From: CAMYMQ01 sp963730305
GTDB lineage: Bacteria > Pseudomonadota > Alphaproteobacteria > Bin65
Assembly: GCA_963730305.1 (NCBI GenBank)
Contig: CAVSRB010000004.1
Span: forward strand, 714,332-778,331
Reading direction: 5' to 3'
DNA: 64,000 bases
Of this stretch, positions 36,263 to 45,936 are shown piece by piece. Each line of letters starts with the position of its first letter. The first letter of the stretch is position 1. Position numbers and translations under genes: made by a program. The notes under the pieces are model-generated. The model did not search any database, was not told where the DNA came from, and was given only the letters and a program-made list of their open reading frames with translations.

Positions 36263-36808
36263 ATGTTCAAACCGGGCTTTATCGTCCTCACCGGCGGCAT
36301 GATGCTGGCGCTCAGCGGCTGCGGCGTTTTCGACGGCGTCAGTTCCGTGGTCAAGAACCTCAGCGGCGCCGCGAACAAGAACGAGGGCTCGTACCGTCAG
36401 CCGCTGTCGATCCCGCCGGATTACAGCCTGCGCCCGCCGCCGACGCGCGCGGCCAAGAAGGCCGCGCCGGCCGCACAGCCGGCCTCCACCGAAAAGACCC
36501 CGGGCAAGCTCGATACTGCGCCGGCGGCCACGACCAAGAAGGCCGAGCCCAAGGTGGCGAAGAAGTCGTCGCGTGTGCTGGACATCAAGGTCGACGACAA
36601 GCCGAAGGTGAAGACCGAGAAGGTTCCGGCCAAGAAGACCGACGCCACCAAGAAGACCAAGCGCGTGGTCGTGGCGGCGCCGCCGCCGCAGCCGAGCGAG
36701 AATACCGGCAAGGTCCGGCCCGAGACGCGGGGCAAGGAAGAGACCACGCCGTCGTCGCCCAGCAAGGGCGAGGACGAGCTGTTGCGCCGTTCCGGCGTGA
36801 AGGAGTGA
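36263..36808 (+). CDS. DUF3035 lipoprotein
   Basis: A 181-residue protein with a signal peptide and lipobox LSGC (lipidated cysteine near residue 22). The conserved segment YRQPLSIPPDYSLRPPP is the DUF3035 hallmark in Alphaproteobacteria; the rest is Lys/Pro/Ala-rich and likely disordered. AGGGAAG precedes ATG 36263, which is favoured over the in-frame GTG at 36260. The position after lspA and before two M16 peptidases is conserved in Rhodospirillales. The function is unknown; it is probably an outer-membrane-attached linker. Confidence 0.85.
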   Translation: MFKPGFIVLTGGMMLALSGCGVFDGVSSVVKNLSGAANKNEGSYRQPLSIPPDYSLRPPPTRAAKKAAPAAQPASTEKTPGKLDTAPAATTKKAEPKVAKKSSRVLDIKVDDKPKVKTEKVPAKKTDATKKTKRVVVAAPPPQPSENTGKVRPETRGKEETTPSSPSKGEDELLRRSGVKE

Positions 36809-36995
36809 CCGCCGTCTAGGGCGGCGGGTCCGGCGCGCGTCGCCGGATCGTGATTGGCGCGGAGCGAGCCGCGCCCTCATATCCTACCGGTCGCGCGCCG
36901 TTGCGGCGCCGGCCACCAAGCCGCGGTCGGGGGACAGGCGGCGCGCACCGCGGGCGCTGAGCGGCGTCCTGTACGAACCAGTTGGAGGTGACAGC

Positions 36996-38462
36996 GTGCT
37001 TCTCCCTCAGGCAATCGGCGGCCGTTCCGGCCAGTGCCGCAGCAAGTCTTCCCAGTGGCGCTTCGCGTCGGGCCATCGGCGTCTCCTGGGCGGCCTCGCC
37101 GTGCTCGGCGTCGCGTTGATCGGCGCGGTGCAGCCGGGTCCGGCCCTCGCCGCGACGACCCCGACCAGCAAGGGCGTGTTCAACCCGACGACCTTCACCC
37201 TCAAGAACGGGCTCAAGGTCGTCGTCGTCGTCAACCGCCGCGCGCCCGTGGCGCTGCACATGGTCTGGTACAAGGTCGGCGCCGCCGACGAGACGCCCGG
37301 CAAGTCCGGCCTCGCCCACTTCCTCGAACACCTGATGTTCAAGGGCACCCGGACGCTCGGTCCGGGCGAGTTCTCCAAGATCGTCGCCGCCAACGGCGGT
37401 CAGGAGAACGCCTTCACCTCGTGGGACTACACCGCCTACTACCAGTTCGTCGCCAAGGACCGGTTGCCCACGGTCATGAAGATCGAGGCCGACCGCATGG
37501 CCAACCTCGTCCTCAACGACACCGAGGTCCGCCACGAACGGTCCGTGATCCTGGAGGAGCGGCGGACGCGGACCGAGAACCGGCCGAGCTCGATCCTGTG
37601 GGAACAGGTGCGCCGGGCGCTCTACCTCAACAGTCCCTATGGTCGGCCGGTGATCGGCTGGATGCACGAGATGAGGGGGCTGACCCGGGATGACGCGCTG
37701 CGTTTCTACCGGGCGCACTACGCCCCCAACAACGCCGTCCTGGTCGTCGCCGGCGACGTCGATCCGAAACAGGTGAAGGCCTACGCCGAGAAATACTACG
37801 GGCCGGTCAAGCCGATTGCGCTCAAGCCGCGCATGCGTCCGCAGGAGCCGCGGCAGCGCGCCGCCCGCCGGGTGATCTATCGTGATCCGCGCGTGGCCCG
37901 GCCGTCGCTGGTCCGCATGTATGTCGCGCCGAGCTACCATCGCGCCATGAAGAAGGGCGCGGCCAAGTACGCCTACGCCCTGCAGGTGCTCGACCAGATC
38001 CTCGGCACCAACTCGACCAGCCGGCTCTACCAGGCGCTGGTGGTCAAGGAGAAGCTCGCGACCAGCGTCGGCTCCGGCTATAGCGCGCGGGCGCTCGATC
38101 TGTCCAACTTCTACGTCTACGCCAGCCCGCGCAAGGGCGTCCCGGTCGCCAAGGTCGAGGCTGCCATCGACGCGGAGATCGCCCGCCTGCTCAAGGACGG
38201 CGTGACCGCCGAGGAGGTCGCCGGCGCCAAGCAGCGGCTCAAGGACGCCGCCATCTTCGCCCGCGACAACCTGCGCACCGGCGCGATGGCCTTCGGCAGC
38301 GCACTGACCACCGGCCGGACGGTCGCCGACGTCGAGGCCTGGCCCGACCGGATCGGCGCGGTCACCGTCGCCGACGTCAACGCCGCCGCCCGTTATGTCC
38401 TTCGGATCGAGCGGTCGGTGACGGGCACGCTGTTGCCCAAGTCCGACGCCGTCTCGCAATAG
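36996..38462 (+). CDS. M16 zinc metallopeptidase (catalytic partner)
   Basis: A 488-residue insulinase-family protein. An N-terminal extension with a hydrophobic stretch (about 28-52) is a probable signal peptide. The inverted zinc motif HFLEH (His108, Glu111, His112) and the downstream glutamate region NDTEVRHERSVILEERR are intact, so it should be active. Start GTG 36996 follows GGAGG at seven bases. It is followed after nine bases by a second M16 gene lacking the motif; such pairs form heterodimers processing periplasmic or outer-membrane peptides. Confidence 0.92.
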   Translation: MLLPQAIGGRSGQCRSKSSQWRFASGHRRLLGGLAVLGVALIGAVQPGPALAATTPTSKGVFNPTTFTLKNGLKVVVVVNRRAPVALHMVWYKVGAADETPGKSGLAHFLEHLMFKGTRTLGPGEFSKIVAANGGQENAFTSWDYTAYYQFVAKDRLPTVMKIEADRMANLVLNDTEVRHERSVILEERRTRTENRPSSILWEQVRRALYLNSPYGRPVIGWMHEMRGLTRDDALRFYRAHYAPNNAVLVVAGDVDPKQVKAYAEKYYGPVKPIALKPRMRPQEPRQRAARRVIYRDPRVARPSLVRMYVAPSYHRAMKKGAAKYAYALQVLDQILGTNSTSRLYQALVVKEKLATSVGSGYSARALDLSNFYVYASPRKGVPVAKVEAAIDAEIARLLKDGVTAEEVAGAKQRLKDAAIFARDNLRTGAMAFGSALTTGRTVADVEAWPDRIGAVTVADVNAAARYVLRIERSVTGTLLPKSDAVSQ

Positions 38463-38471
38463 GAGATACCG

Positions 38472-39794
38472 ATGAACGCCGTACTCAAGGCGGCGGCCGC
38501 CGGGCTGCTCGCGATCCTGGTTCCGCTCGTCGCCGTGCCCGCATCCGCCGCGGTCAAGGTCCAGTCCGTGGTCGGCGCGTCGGGCGTCAAGGCCTGGCTG
38601 GTCGAAGACCACAACAATCCGATCATCTCGCTGACCTTCAGCTTTCGCGCCGGGGCCAGCCACGACAAGCCGGGCAAGGCCGGCACCGCGCAGCTGCTGT
38701 CGACCCTGCTGGACGAGGGCGCGGGCGACATGAAGTCGCTCGCCTTCCAGCGCAAGATCGAGTCGCTGTCGATCTCGCTGTCCTTCGACGTCGGGCATGA
38801 CAGCTTCACCGGCACGATGCGGACGCTCACCCGCAACCGCGACGAGGCGTTCCGGCTGCTCGGCCTGGCGCTGACCAAGCCGCGCTTCGACCCCGACGCG
38901 ATCGACCGGATGCGCCAGCAGCTCCTCGCCTCGATCCTGCGCGCCTCGCGCAACCCCAGCCGGATCGCCCGCGACGCGTGGTGGAAGGCGGCCTACCCGA
39001 ATCACCCCTACGGCCGCCCGGTCTCCGGCACGGCCAAGACGGTGCAGGCGATCACCCGCCAGGACCTGGTCGACTTCGTCCGCCACAACTTCGCGCGCAG
39101 CGACCTCTATATCGGCGTGGTCGGCGACATCACCGCCGCCGAGCTGAAGGGCCTGCTCGACAAGACCTTCGGGCCGCTGCCGGCCAAGCAGACCGGGCCC
39201 AAGATCCCCGCGGTCAAGCCGAAGCTGACCGGCAAGGTGATGGTGCGCAAGCTCGACGTGCCGCAGAGCGTGGCGGTGTTCGGCCAGGCCGGCATCCCGC
39301 GCAAGGACAAGGACTTCTACGCCGCCTACGTGCTCAACCACATCCTCGGCGGCGGCAGCTTCTCGTCGCGGCTCTACGACGAGGTGCGCGAGAAGCGCGG
39401 CCTGGCCTATTCGGTCTATTCCTACCTGTGGCCGCTGTCGCACACGGCGCTCTATCTCGGCGCGGTGGCGACCCGCAACGCCAAGGTCGCCGAGTCGGTC
39501 AAGCTGATCCGCCAGCAATGGGCCAAGATGGCCAAGCAGGGCGTGTCGGCCAAGGAGCTCGAGGCGGCCAAGCGCTACATCACCGGTTCCTACGCGCTGC
39601 GCTTCTCCAGCTCGTCGCGGATCTCGGCGATGCTCGCCGCGCTCCAGCAGGAAGGCCTGCCGATCGACTATTTCGTCAAGCGCAACGGCTACATCAACGC
39701 GGTCACCGTCGCCGACATCAAGCGCGTCGCCGCCCGGTTGCTCAAGGCCAACAGCCTGACATTCGTGGTTGTCGGGAACCCGGTCGGCCTGTAG
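38472..39794 (+). CDS. M16 peptidase-like protein lacking the zinc motif
   Basis: A 440-residue M16 fold with a signal peptide (about 1-27, ending near VPASAA). Where the active enzyme has HFLEH, this one reads GTAQLLSTLLDEGAGDM, so zinc binding is lost. C-terminal features such as YSVYSYLWPLSHTALYLGA and the Arg/Tyr substrate-binding region are kept. It is the typical inactive partner that completes the substrate chamber of the upstream peptidase. Confidence 0.9.
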   Translation: MNAVLKAAAAGLLAILVPLVAVPASAAVKVQSVVGASGVKAWLVEDHNNPIISLTFSFRAGASHDKPGKAGTAQLLSTLLDEGAGDMKSLAFQRKIESLSISLSFDVGHDSFTGTMRTLTRNRDEAFRLLGLALTKPRFDPDAIDRMRQQLLASILRASRNPSRIARDAWWKAAYPNHPYGRPVSGTAKTVQAITRQDLVDFVRHNFARSDLYIGVVGDITAAELKGLLDKTFGPLPAKQTGPKIPAVKPKLTGKVMVRKLDVPQSVAVFGQAGIPRKDKDFYAAYVLNHILGGGSFSSRLYDEVREKRGLAYSVYSYLWPLSHTALYLGAVATRNAKVAESVKLIRQQWAKMAKQGVSAKELEAAKRYITGSYALRFSSSSRISAMLAALQQEGLPIDYFVKRNGYINAVTVADIKRVAARLLKANSLTFVVVGNPVGL

Positions 39795-39810
39795 GTACTA
39801 GGCCGGTGCC

Positions 39811-41085
39811 ATGCCGGCCTATACGCAAAACATCGACGCCTGCCTCGACGCGGCCGCCCCCGGCGGGGGCCTGACCGCCGCCGATTTCGGCCGCGCCCGG
39901 GACGACGCCGCGGCCGCGGCCGAGCGGCTGCGCGCGGAGTGGCGCGCCGGCGGCCACGTCTTCCTCGACATGCCGCGCCGGCCGGCCGACCTCGACACGG
40001 CGGTCAAGGTCGCCGCCCCCGCGCTGGAGCGCTGCGCCGTGCTGTGCGTCATCGGCATCGGCGGCTCGTCGCTCGGCGCCCGGGCGCTGACCACGCTCAA
40101 GCCCGACCCCACGGTGGTCGTCGACTTCCTGGAGAATGTCGACGCCGACGACAGCTGGCGCCGCTTCATCACGCCGGAGACCACCTTCCTGGTCGTCTCC
40201 AAGTCGGGCACGACCGCCGAGACCCTGGCCAACTTCCTCACCGTCTGGCGCGAGGTGGTCGCGATGATGCCGCCGGCCGCCGCCGCGCGCCGCTTCGTCG
40301 CCCTGGCCCAGCCGGGCGATTCGCCGCTGCGCCGGTTGGCGGGCCAGCTCGGCATCCCCATCATCGACCACGACCCCGACCTGGCCGGCCGCTACTCCGC
40401 GCTCAGCCCGGTCGGGCTGCTGCCGGCCCATACCGCCGGGCTCGACACCATCGCCGTCCGCGCGGCCGCCGAAGCGGTGCTCGCCGCGTTCGAAGCGGGC
40501 GACAGCGACCCTGTCGTCGGCGCCGCGGTGCAGGTCGGCCTGGTCCGCGCCCGCGGGACGACCGCGACGGTGCTGATGCCCTATATCGACCGGCTCGAGC
40601 CCTTCGCCCGCTGGTGGGGCCAGATCTGGGGCGAGAGCGTCGGCAAGGACGGCCACGGCACCATGCCCTATCCCGCGCTCGGCGCGATCGACCAGCACAG
40701 CCAGCTCCAGCTCTGGCTCGACGGGCCCGCCGACAAGCTGTTCACCCTGATCGCGCCGGTCGCCGCGCTCGACAGCGCCGCCGAGCCGCCGATCGACACC
40801 CTGGGCGACCCCGGCCTCGGCTACCTGGAGGGCCGCTCGCGCGGCGACCTGTTGCGCGCCGAATACCGCGCCACGGCCCAGACCCTGGCGGGCCACGGCC
40901 GCCCGGTGCGCACGCTGACGCCCGCCGCCGGCGCGTCGCTCGAAGCCGTGGTCGGCGCGCTGATGATGCATTTCATGATCGAGACCGCGGTCGCCGGCTA
41001 CATGTTGGGGATCGACCCGTTCTCACAGCCCGCGGTGGACGAGGGCAAGGCGCTGGCGCGGAGATTCCTCTCGGATTCGACCTGA
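39811..41085 (+). CDS. pgi: Glucose-6-phosphate isomerase
   Basis: A 424-residue PGI, shorter than the 550-residue enterobacterial type and matching the compact form. Sugar-phosphate binding motifs GIGGSSLGARAL and VSKSGTTAETLA are clear, and GESVGKDGHGTMPYPALGAIDQHSQLQLW contributes the catalytic glutamate and histidine region. It interconverts glucose-6-phosphate and fructose-6-phosphate in the cytoplasm. It lies between the M16 pair and mutL in the same direction. Confidence 0.93.
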   Translation: MPAYTQNIDACLDAAAPGGGLTAADFGRARDDAAAAAERLRAEWRAGGHVFLDMPRRPADLDTAVKVAAPALERCAVLCVIGIGGSSLGARALTTLKPDPTVVVDFLENVDADDSWRRFITPETTFLVVSKSGTTAETLANFLTVWREVVAMMPPAAAARRFVALAQPGDSPLRRLAGQLGIPIIDHDPDLAGRYSALSPVGLLPAHTAGLDTIAVRAAAEAVLAAFEAGDSDPVVGAAVQVGLVRARGTTATVLMPYIDRLEPFARWWGQIWGESVGKDGHGTMPYPALGAIDQHSQLQLWLDGPADKLFTLIAPVAALDSAAEPPIDTLGDPGLGYLEGRSRGDLLRAEYRATAQTLAGHGRPVRTLTPAAGASLEAVVGALMMHFMIETAVAGYMLGIDPFSQPAVDEGKALARRFLSDST

Positions 41086-41105
41086 GGATTCGCTACATTA
41101 TGTAG

Positions 41106-43010
41106 ATGGCGATCAGGCTCCTACCACAAAACCTTGTGAACCGGATCGCCGCGGGCGAGGTCATCGAGCGGCCCGCGGCGGCGGTCAAGGAGCTGGTCGA
41201 GAACGCCATCGACGCCGGCGCCACCCGCATCGACGTGATCGTCCGCGACGGCGGCCGCAGCCTGATCCAGGTCGCCGACGACGGCTGCGGCATGAGCCGC
41301 GAGGAGCTGGCCCTGGCGGTCGAGCGCCACGCCACGTCGAAGCTCGTCGACGATGACCTGGTCGACATCCGCACCCTGGGCTTCCGCGGCGAGGCGCTGC
41401 CTTCGATCGGCGCCGTCAGCCGAATGACCGTGGCCAGCCGCCGCCCGGGCGCCGCCAACGGCTGGGCGCTGACCGTCTCGGGCGGGCTGGTCGACATCCC
41501 CAAGCCCGAGGGCATCGCCCAGGGCACCCGTGTCGAGGTCCGCGACCTGTTCTTCGCCACCCCGGCCCGGCTCAAGTTCCTCAAGACCGAGCGCACCGAG
41601 CAGCAATACGCCGTCGCCGCCGTCCACCGGCTGGCCATGGCCCATCCCGACATCGCCTTCACCGTGAGGGGGGACGGGGGCCGTAGCGATTCCGGCGGCG
41701 ACCGCAAGCTGGTCAACCTCGCCGCCGGCAAGGGCGACCTGTTCGAACTCGCGCCTGGGTCGGCTCGGCGACATCCTCGGCCGCGACTTCGCCGACAACG
41801 CCCTGCCGCTCGACGCCGTGCGGGAAGGGCTGCGCCTCACCGGCTACGCCGGCGTGCCGACCTACAACCGCGGCAACGCCCAGCACCAATACCTGTTCGT
41901 CAATGGCCGGCCGGTGCGCGACAAGCTGCTGCTCGGCGCGGTGCGCGGCGCCTACCAGGACTTCCTCGCCCGCGACCGCCACCCGGTCGTCGCCCTGTTC
42001 CTCGAGGTGCCGCCGGAGGAGCTCGACGTCAACGTCCACCCGGCCAAGACCGAGGTCCGCTTCCGCGAGCCCGGCGTGGTCCGCGGCCTGATCGTCGGCG
42101 CCCTGCGCCATGCGTTGGCCGAGGCCGGTCACCGCGCCTCGACCACGGTGGCGTCGGCCGCGCTCGGCGCGTTCCGGCCGGAAGCGCACCACCCCGGCCT
42201 GTTCCAGCGCCCCGGCGGGGGCTATGCGGCGGCTACGGCAGCCACGTCCCCCGTGGTATGGCCGAGGCGGCCGCCGCCTTCCAGGCCCCGGACGGGGCGA
42301 GCGATGGCGTCGCCGGCTACGTCGCCGACGGCCTCGCGCCCGCCGGCCGTTGGGAGGACCCGGCCGCCGGCCCGGCGGGCGGGCCCGGCGGGTCCGGAGA
42401 GGGGTCGCTCCAGCCCGATTACGCGAGCGACTATCCTCTGGGGGCGGCGCGCGCGCAGCTCCACTCGACCTACATCGTCGCCCAGACCGCCGACGGCATC
42501 GTCATCGTCGACCAGCACGCCGCCCACGAGCGGCTGGTCCACGAGCGGATGAAGGCGGCGCTCGCCAACGGCGGGGTGAAGCGCCAGGCGATGCTCATCC
42601 CCGAGATCGTCGAGCTCGACGAGGCGGCGGTCGACCGCCTCGCCGAGCGCGCCGGCGAGCTCGCCGAGCTCGGCCTGGTGATCGAGCCGTTCGGCAAGGG
42701 CGCGGTGGTGGTGCGCGAGACCCCGGCCCTGCTCGGCGACAGCGACGTCAAGGGCCTGGTCCGCGACCTCGCCGACGAGCTCGCCGAGCTGGGCGACGCC
42801 TTCGCGCTGAAGGAACGCCTGGACGAAGTGTGCGGCACCATGGCCTGCCACGGCTCGATCCGCGCCGGCCGCCGCATGACGGCGGAGGAGATGAACGCGC
42901 TGCTCCGCCAGATGGAGGCGACGCCGCACTCCGGCCAGTGCAACCACGGCCGGCCGACCTATGTGGAGCTGAAGCTGGCGGATATCGAGCGGTTGTTTGG
43001 GAGACGGTGA
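41106..43010 (+). pseudogene. mutL: DNA mismatch repair protein MutL, two compensating frame breaks
   Basis: MutL matches mismatch recognition by MutS to strand cutting. The N-terminal GHKL ATPase is intact: AAGEVIERPAAAVKELVENA, IDAGATRI, DDGCGM and TLGFRGEALPSI. Near 41755 the correct continuation (RLGDILGRDFADNAL, then HQYLFVNGRPVRD and VNVHPAKTEVRF) moves to another frame. Near 42230 it returns, giving MAEAAAAFQAP and the C-terminal dimerisation domain with IVDQHAAHERL and ACHGSIRAGRRM. The starting frame remains open throughout, but about 158 middle residues are out of register. Whether this is an assembly error or a real double mutation decides if repair works. Confidence 0.9.
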
Positions 43011-43054
43011 CCAAGTCCATCGGTCATCTGATCGAATGCCAGAATGATCGGCAG

Positions 43055-43075
43055 GCGCAGGACTGCGACCTGCGC
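43055..43075 (+). terminator. Candidate bidirectional terminator between mutL and the LLM gene
   Basis: Perfect seven-base stem GCGCAGG / CCTGCGC with a seven-base loop, midway between convergent genes. No T-tract follows, so the assignment is positional. Confidence 0.4.
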
Positions 43076-43159
43076 TGCAACAGCTTATCCTGATGACGGG
43101 ATGAGTTACTTGCTCCAGCTAGCGCTGCTTCGTACTCATTTCCTCACACCCGATCCCCT

Positions 43160-44386
43160 TCATCCTGTCCCCCGCCCCTTGGTCGCCGCTTCCTTGAATT
43201 CCTTTACTGACTGACCCGCCTGCTCCGCGATCTTGGCGTAGCTCTCGTGCGTCTCGGCGTATTGCGCCATGGCGTTCTGGATCGCCTGGCCGGCGCGGCT
43301 CGAGAACAATTCGGCGTTGTCGGTCGCCCATTGGGCCGAGTGGTTCAGCATCCGCGCCGAGTCCTGGAATTCGGGGAACACGAACCGGGCGATCAGTTCG
43401 TAGGAGCGCAAGGTCGCCCAAGGGTCGGCCCATTCGGTGCCCATGATCATGTAGGTGCCGAAGCCGCCCGACTGGTCCCACAGGCGCTGGATCTGCGCGC
43501 AGGCGTCCTCGGCCGTGCCGATGATCGCGAGCCCGCTGTCGTTGACCGCGTCGACCAGTTCGTCGTCCTTCAGCTCCGAGGGCACGAAGGGCAGGATCGC
43601 CACGTCCTGCTGATAGCCGAGCCAGCGCTTGAGGCCGTACTTGACGTCCTCCCGCGCCTGGTCGCGGGTCGGCGCCACGTGCATCGGCCCCAAAAGCCGC
43701 CAGGTCTCCCGGTCCGCTTCGTGGCCGTGGGCCGCGCAGGTCTCGGTATAGACGTCCCAGTGCGCGCCGAGCGCGTCGAAGCCCTTGAGCAGGGTCGCGC
43801 CCAGCGACAGCAGCGACACGCCCAGCCGGCCGGCGAGTGTCGGGCCCGACGGCGAGAACAGGGCAGCGACGCCGATCTCGAAATGCGGCCGGGTGTAGGG
43901 CTTCACCTGCAGATGGCCGTCGCGGATCGTGAACCACTCGGTCTCGCGGTTGACCGGCCCGTCGCTGCGCAACAGCTCGACGATGGCGTCGAGCGCCTCT
44001 TCCATCATTGGCCGCTGGTTGATCGGATCTATGCCTCGCATGAAGGCGTCGGTCGGCAGCGCGCCGGGGCCGACGCCGAACAGGGTGCGCCCGCGGGTGA
44101 CGTGGTCGAGGAAGACCATCCGCTCGGCAACGTTGAGTGGATGGTGGTAGGGCAGCGAGACGACACCGGTGCCGAGCTTGATGTGCTTCGTGCGTTCGGC
44201 GGCGACCGCGATCATCAGCTCGGGCGCGGGATAGAGCTCCCAGCCGGCGGAATGGTGCTCGCCGAACCAGGCTTCGTCGTAGCCAAGCCGGTCCAGCGCC
44301 TGAACTAGGGCCAGGTCGGTCTCGATGGCCAGTGTCGGGTTCTGCCCGGGCGGATGGAACGGGGCGAGGAAAACGGCGAAGCGCAT
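43160..44386 (-). CDS. LLM-class flavin-dependent monooxygenase
   Basis: A 408-residue bacterial luciferase-like TIM-barrel enzyme. It opens MRFAVFLAPFHPPGQNPTLA and has DEAWFGEHHSAGWELYPAPE, LGTGVVSLPYHHPLNVAER and FGVGPGALPTDAF, the pattern of limonene-monooxygenase-like members. It uses reduced FMN and oxygen, so a flavin reductase is needed from elsewhere. AGGGGG lies eight bases before the ATG at 44386. It is divergent from the ring dioxygenase genes. The substrate is unknown; the surroundings suggest an aromatic or cyclic carbon source. Confidence 0.88.
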   Translation of the reverse strand: MRFAVFLAPFHPPGQNPTLAIETDLALVQALDRLGYDEAWFGEHHSAGWELYPAPELMIAVAAERTKHIKLGTGVVSLPYHHPLNVAERMVFLDHVTRGRTLFGVGPGALPTDAFMRGIDPINQRPMMEEALDAIVELLRSDGPVNRETEWFTIRDGHLQVKPYTRPHFEIGVAALFSPSGPTLAGRLGVSLLSLGATLLKGFDALGAHWDVYTETCAAHGHEADRETWRLLGPMHVAPTRDQAREDVKYGLKRWLGYQQDVAILPFVPSELKDDELVDAVNDSGLAIIGTAEDACAQIQRLWDQSGGFGTYMIMGTEWADPWATLRSYELIARFVFPEFQDSARMLNHSAQWATDNAELFSSRAGQAIQNAMAQYAETHESYAKIAEQAGQSVKEFKEAATKGRGTG

Positions 44387-44450
44387 GACGGTATCCCCCT
44401 GTCGTATGGTGGTCGCGCGACGGTTCACCGTCTCCGCGCGACACATTGTA

Positions 44451-44464
44451 CATGATCTATCATG
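44451..44464 (+). promoter_or_regulatory. Palindrome between the LLM and dioxygenase genes
   Basis: CATGAT, CT, ATCATG: a perfect six-base inverted repeat with a two-base centre. It lies 65 bases before the LLM start and 131 before the dioxygenase start, so it could be an operator for a divergent pair. No regulator gene is adjacent. Confidence 0.4.
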
Positions 44465-44594
44465 AAGATGCGGGCCAGGCGATCGACACCGCTGGCCAAA
44501 GCCAGCCAGCTGCTTGACAGCCGCCCGCCCAGCCTGATGATGAGCGAACGCCGATCGGCTTTGGCCGGCAGGCACCGGCGCAGGGAGGTCAGTC

Positions 44595-45935
44595 GTGGCC
44601 ACGGAGCAATCGTTCGCCGATCTCGTCCGGCCTGGCAGGGTCAGCCGCGCGCTTTATACCGATCCGGACGTGTTCGACGCCGAAATGGAGCGGATCTTCG
44701 GCGTCGCCTGGGTCTATCTCGGGCACGAGAGCCAGCTGCGCGAGACCGGGGACTTCTTCACGACCCGGCTGGGGCGCGACCGGGTCATCGTCGCCCGGCA
44801 CGGCGACGGCGCGGTCTACGCCTTCCACAACCGCTGCGCCCACCGGGGCGCCGAGGTCTGCCACGTCGCGGCCGGCAACACGCCCACCTTCGTGTGCCCC
44901 TACCACGCCTGGGCCTTCCATACCGACGGGTCGCTCGCCTCGCTGCCGCTGCCGAGCGGCTACGGCCGCGACTTCTCGCAACGCCGCGCCGACTACGGGC
45001 TGGAGCGGATCGCCCGGGTCGACGCCTACCGGGGCTTCATCTTCGGCAGCAAGGCGCCCGACGGGGTCGGGTTGAGCGACTTCCTCGGGCCCCAGGTCCG
45101 CGAAGCCTTCGACAATTTCGTCGACCGGTCGCCCTCGGGCGATTTGGCCATGGCCGGCGGCAAGACGGTGCAATGCTATCGCGGCAACTGGAAGCTCCAG
45201 ATCGAGAACTCGATCGACCTGCTGCACCCGAAGATCCTGCACGCCAACGCCGTGGCGGCCGCCGACAGCCTGCGTCGCGAGGCCGGTTCGAACGCGCCCG
45301 GCAGCGTCGAGGTCGAGGCGACCCGCGCCAACGGCCTGTCGTTGCGCGACTGGGAGCGGATGCGGATCGCGGCGCTGCCGCGGGGCCATTGCTGGATGGG
45401 CGGTTTCCTGCGCGATGCGGTCGAAGGCAGCGGCATCGAGGAGACCGCCGACGCCCATCCGGAGGAGAAGCCGTGGTTCGCGCGCTACCGGCAGGCCCTG
45501 GTCGCGCGGCACGGCGAGGCGAAGACGGAAGAGATCCTGTCCTTCAGCCGCCACAACACCATCGTCTACCCGAACCTGTTCGTGAACCCCGGCCTCCAGC
45601 AGATCCGCATCCTCCATCCCGTCGCCGTCGACCGGACCGAGCAGCACGGCTACATCTTCCGCCTGGTCGGGGCGCCCGACGACCTGTTCCACACGTCCGT
45701 GCGGGTCCTGACGTCGGTCAATTCGCCGGCGTCGATCGTCACGACCGACGACCACGAGGTGTTCGAGCAGATCCAGGGCAGCCTGGCGTCGGGCGCGCGC
45801 GACTGGGTCGACTGGAGCCGGGGCCTCGACTCGGAACGGCCGGTCGACGATGGCCGGACGGGCGAAGGCACCAACGAGGTCCTGATGCGCAACCAGCATC
45901 GCGCCTGGGTCGATTACATGACGGGCCAGGCGTGA
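44595..45935 (+). CDS. Aromatic ring-hydroxylating dioxygenase, alpha subunit
   Basis: A 446-residue catalytic subunit of a Rieske non-heme iron dioxygenase. The Rieske ligands are in RCAHRGAEVCH (C-x-H) and FVCPYHAWAF (C-x2-H). The mononuclear iron site is ENSIDLLHPKILHAN with two histidines. Size resembles the benzoate/anthranilate dioxygenase group. It starts at GTG 44595 after GGAGG (spacing 6). The beta subunit follows after one base. No ferredoxin or reductase gene is nearby, so electrons come from proteins encoded elsewhere. Confidence 0.9.
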   Translation: MATEQSFADLVRPGRVSRALYTDPDVFDAEMERIFGVAWVYLGHESQLRETGDFFTTRLGRDRVIVARHGDGAVYAFHNRCAHRGAEVCHVAAGNTPTFVCPYHAWAFHTDGSLASLPLPSGYGRDFSQRRADYGLERIARVDAYRGFIFGSKAPDGVGLSDFLGPQVREAFDNFVDRSPSGDLAMAGGKTVQCYRGNWKLQIENSIDLLHPKILHANAVAAADSLRREAGSNAPGSVEVEATRANGLSLRDWERMRIAALPRGHCWMGGFLRDAVEGSGIEETADAHPEEKPWFARYRQALVARHGEAKTEEILSFSRHNTIVYPNLFVNPGLQQIRILHPVAVDRTEQHGYIFRLVGAPDDLFHTSVRVLTSVNSPASIVTTDDHEVFEQIQGSLASGARDWVDWSRGLDSERPVDDGRTGEGTNEVLMRNQHRAWVDYMTGQA

Positions 45936-45936
45936 G

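Noticed and set aside
36816..39518. 900-codon antisense frame over the M16 genes
   Set aside because: No motif, opposite to two clear peptidase genes; explained by base composition.
43011..43159. Possible tRNA between mutL and the LLM gene
   Set aside because: Only a simple hairpin is present; no cloverleaf or conserved T-loop sequence.
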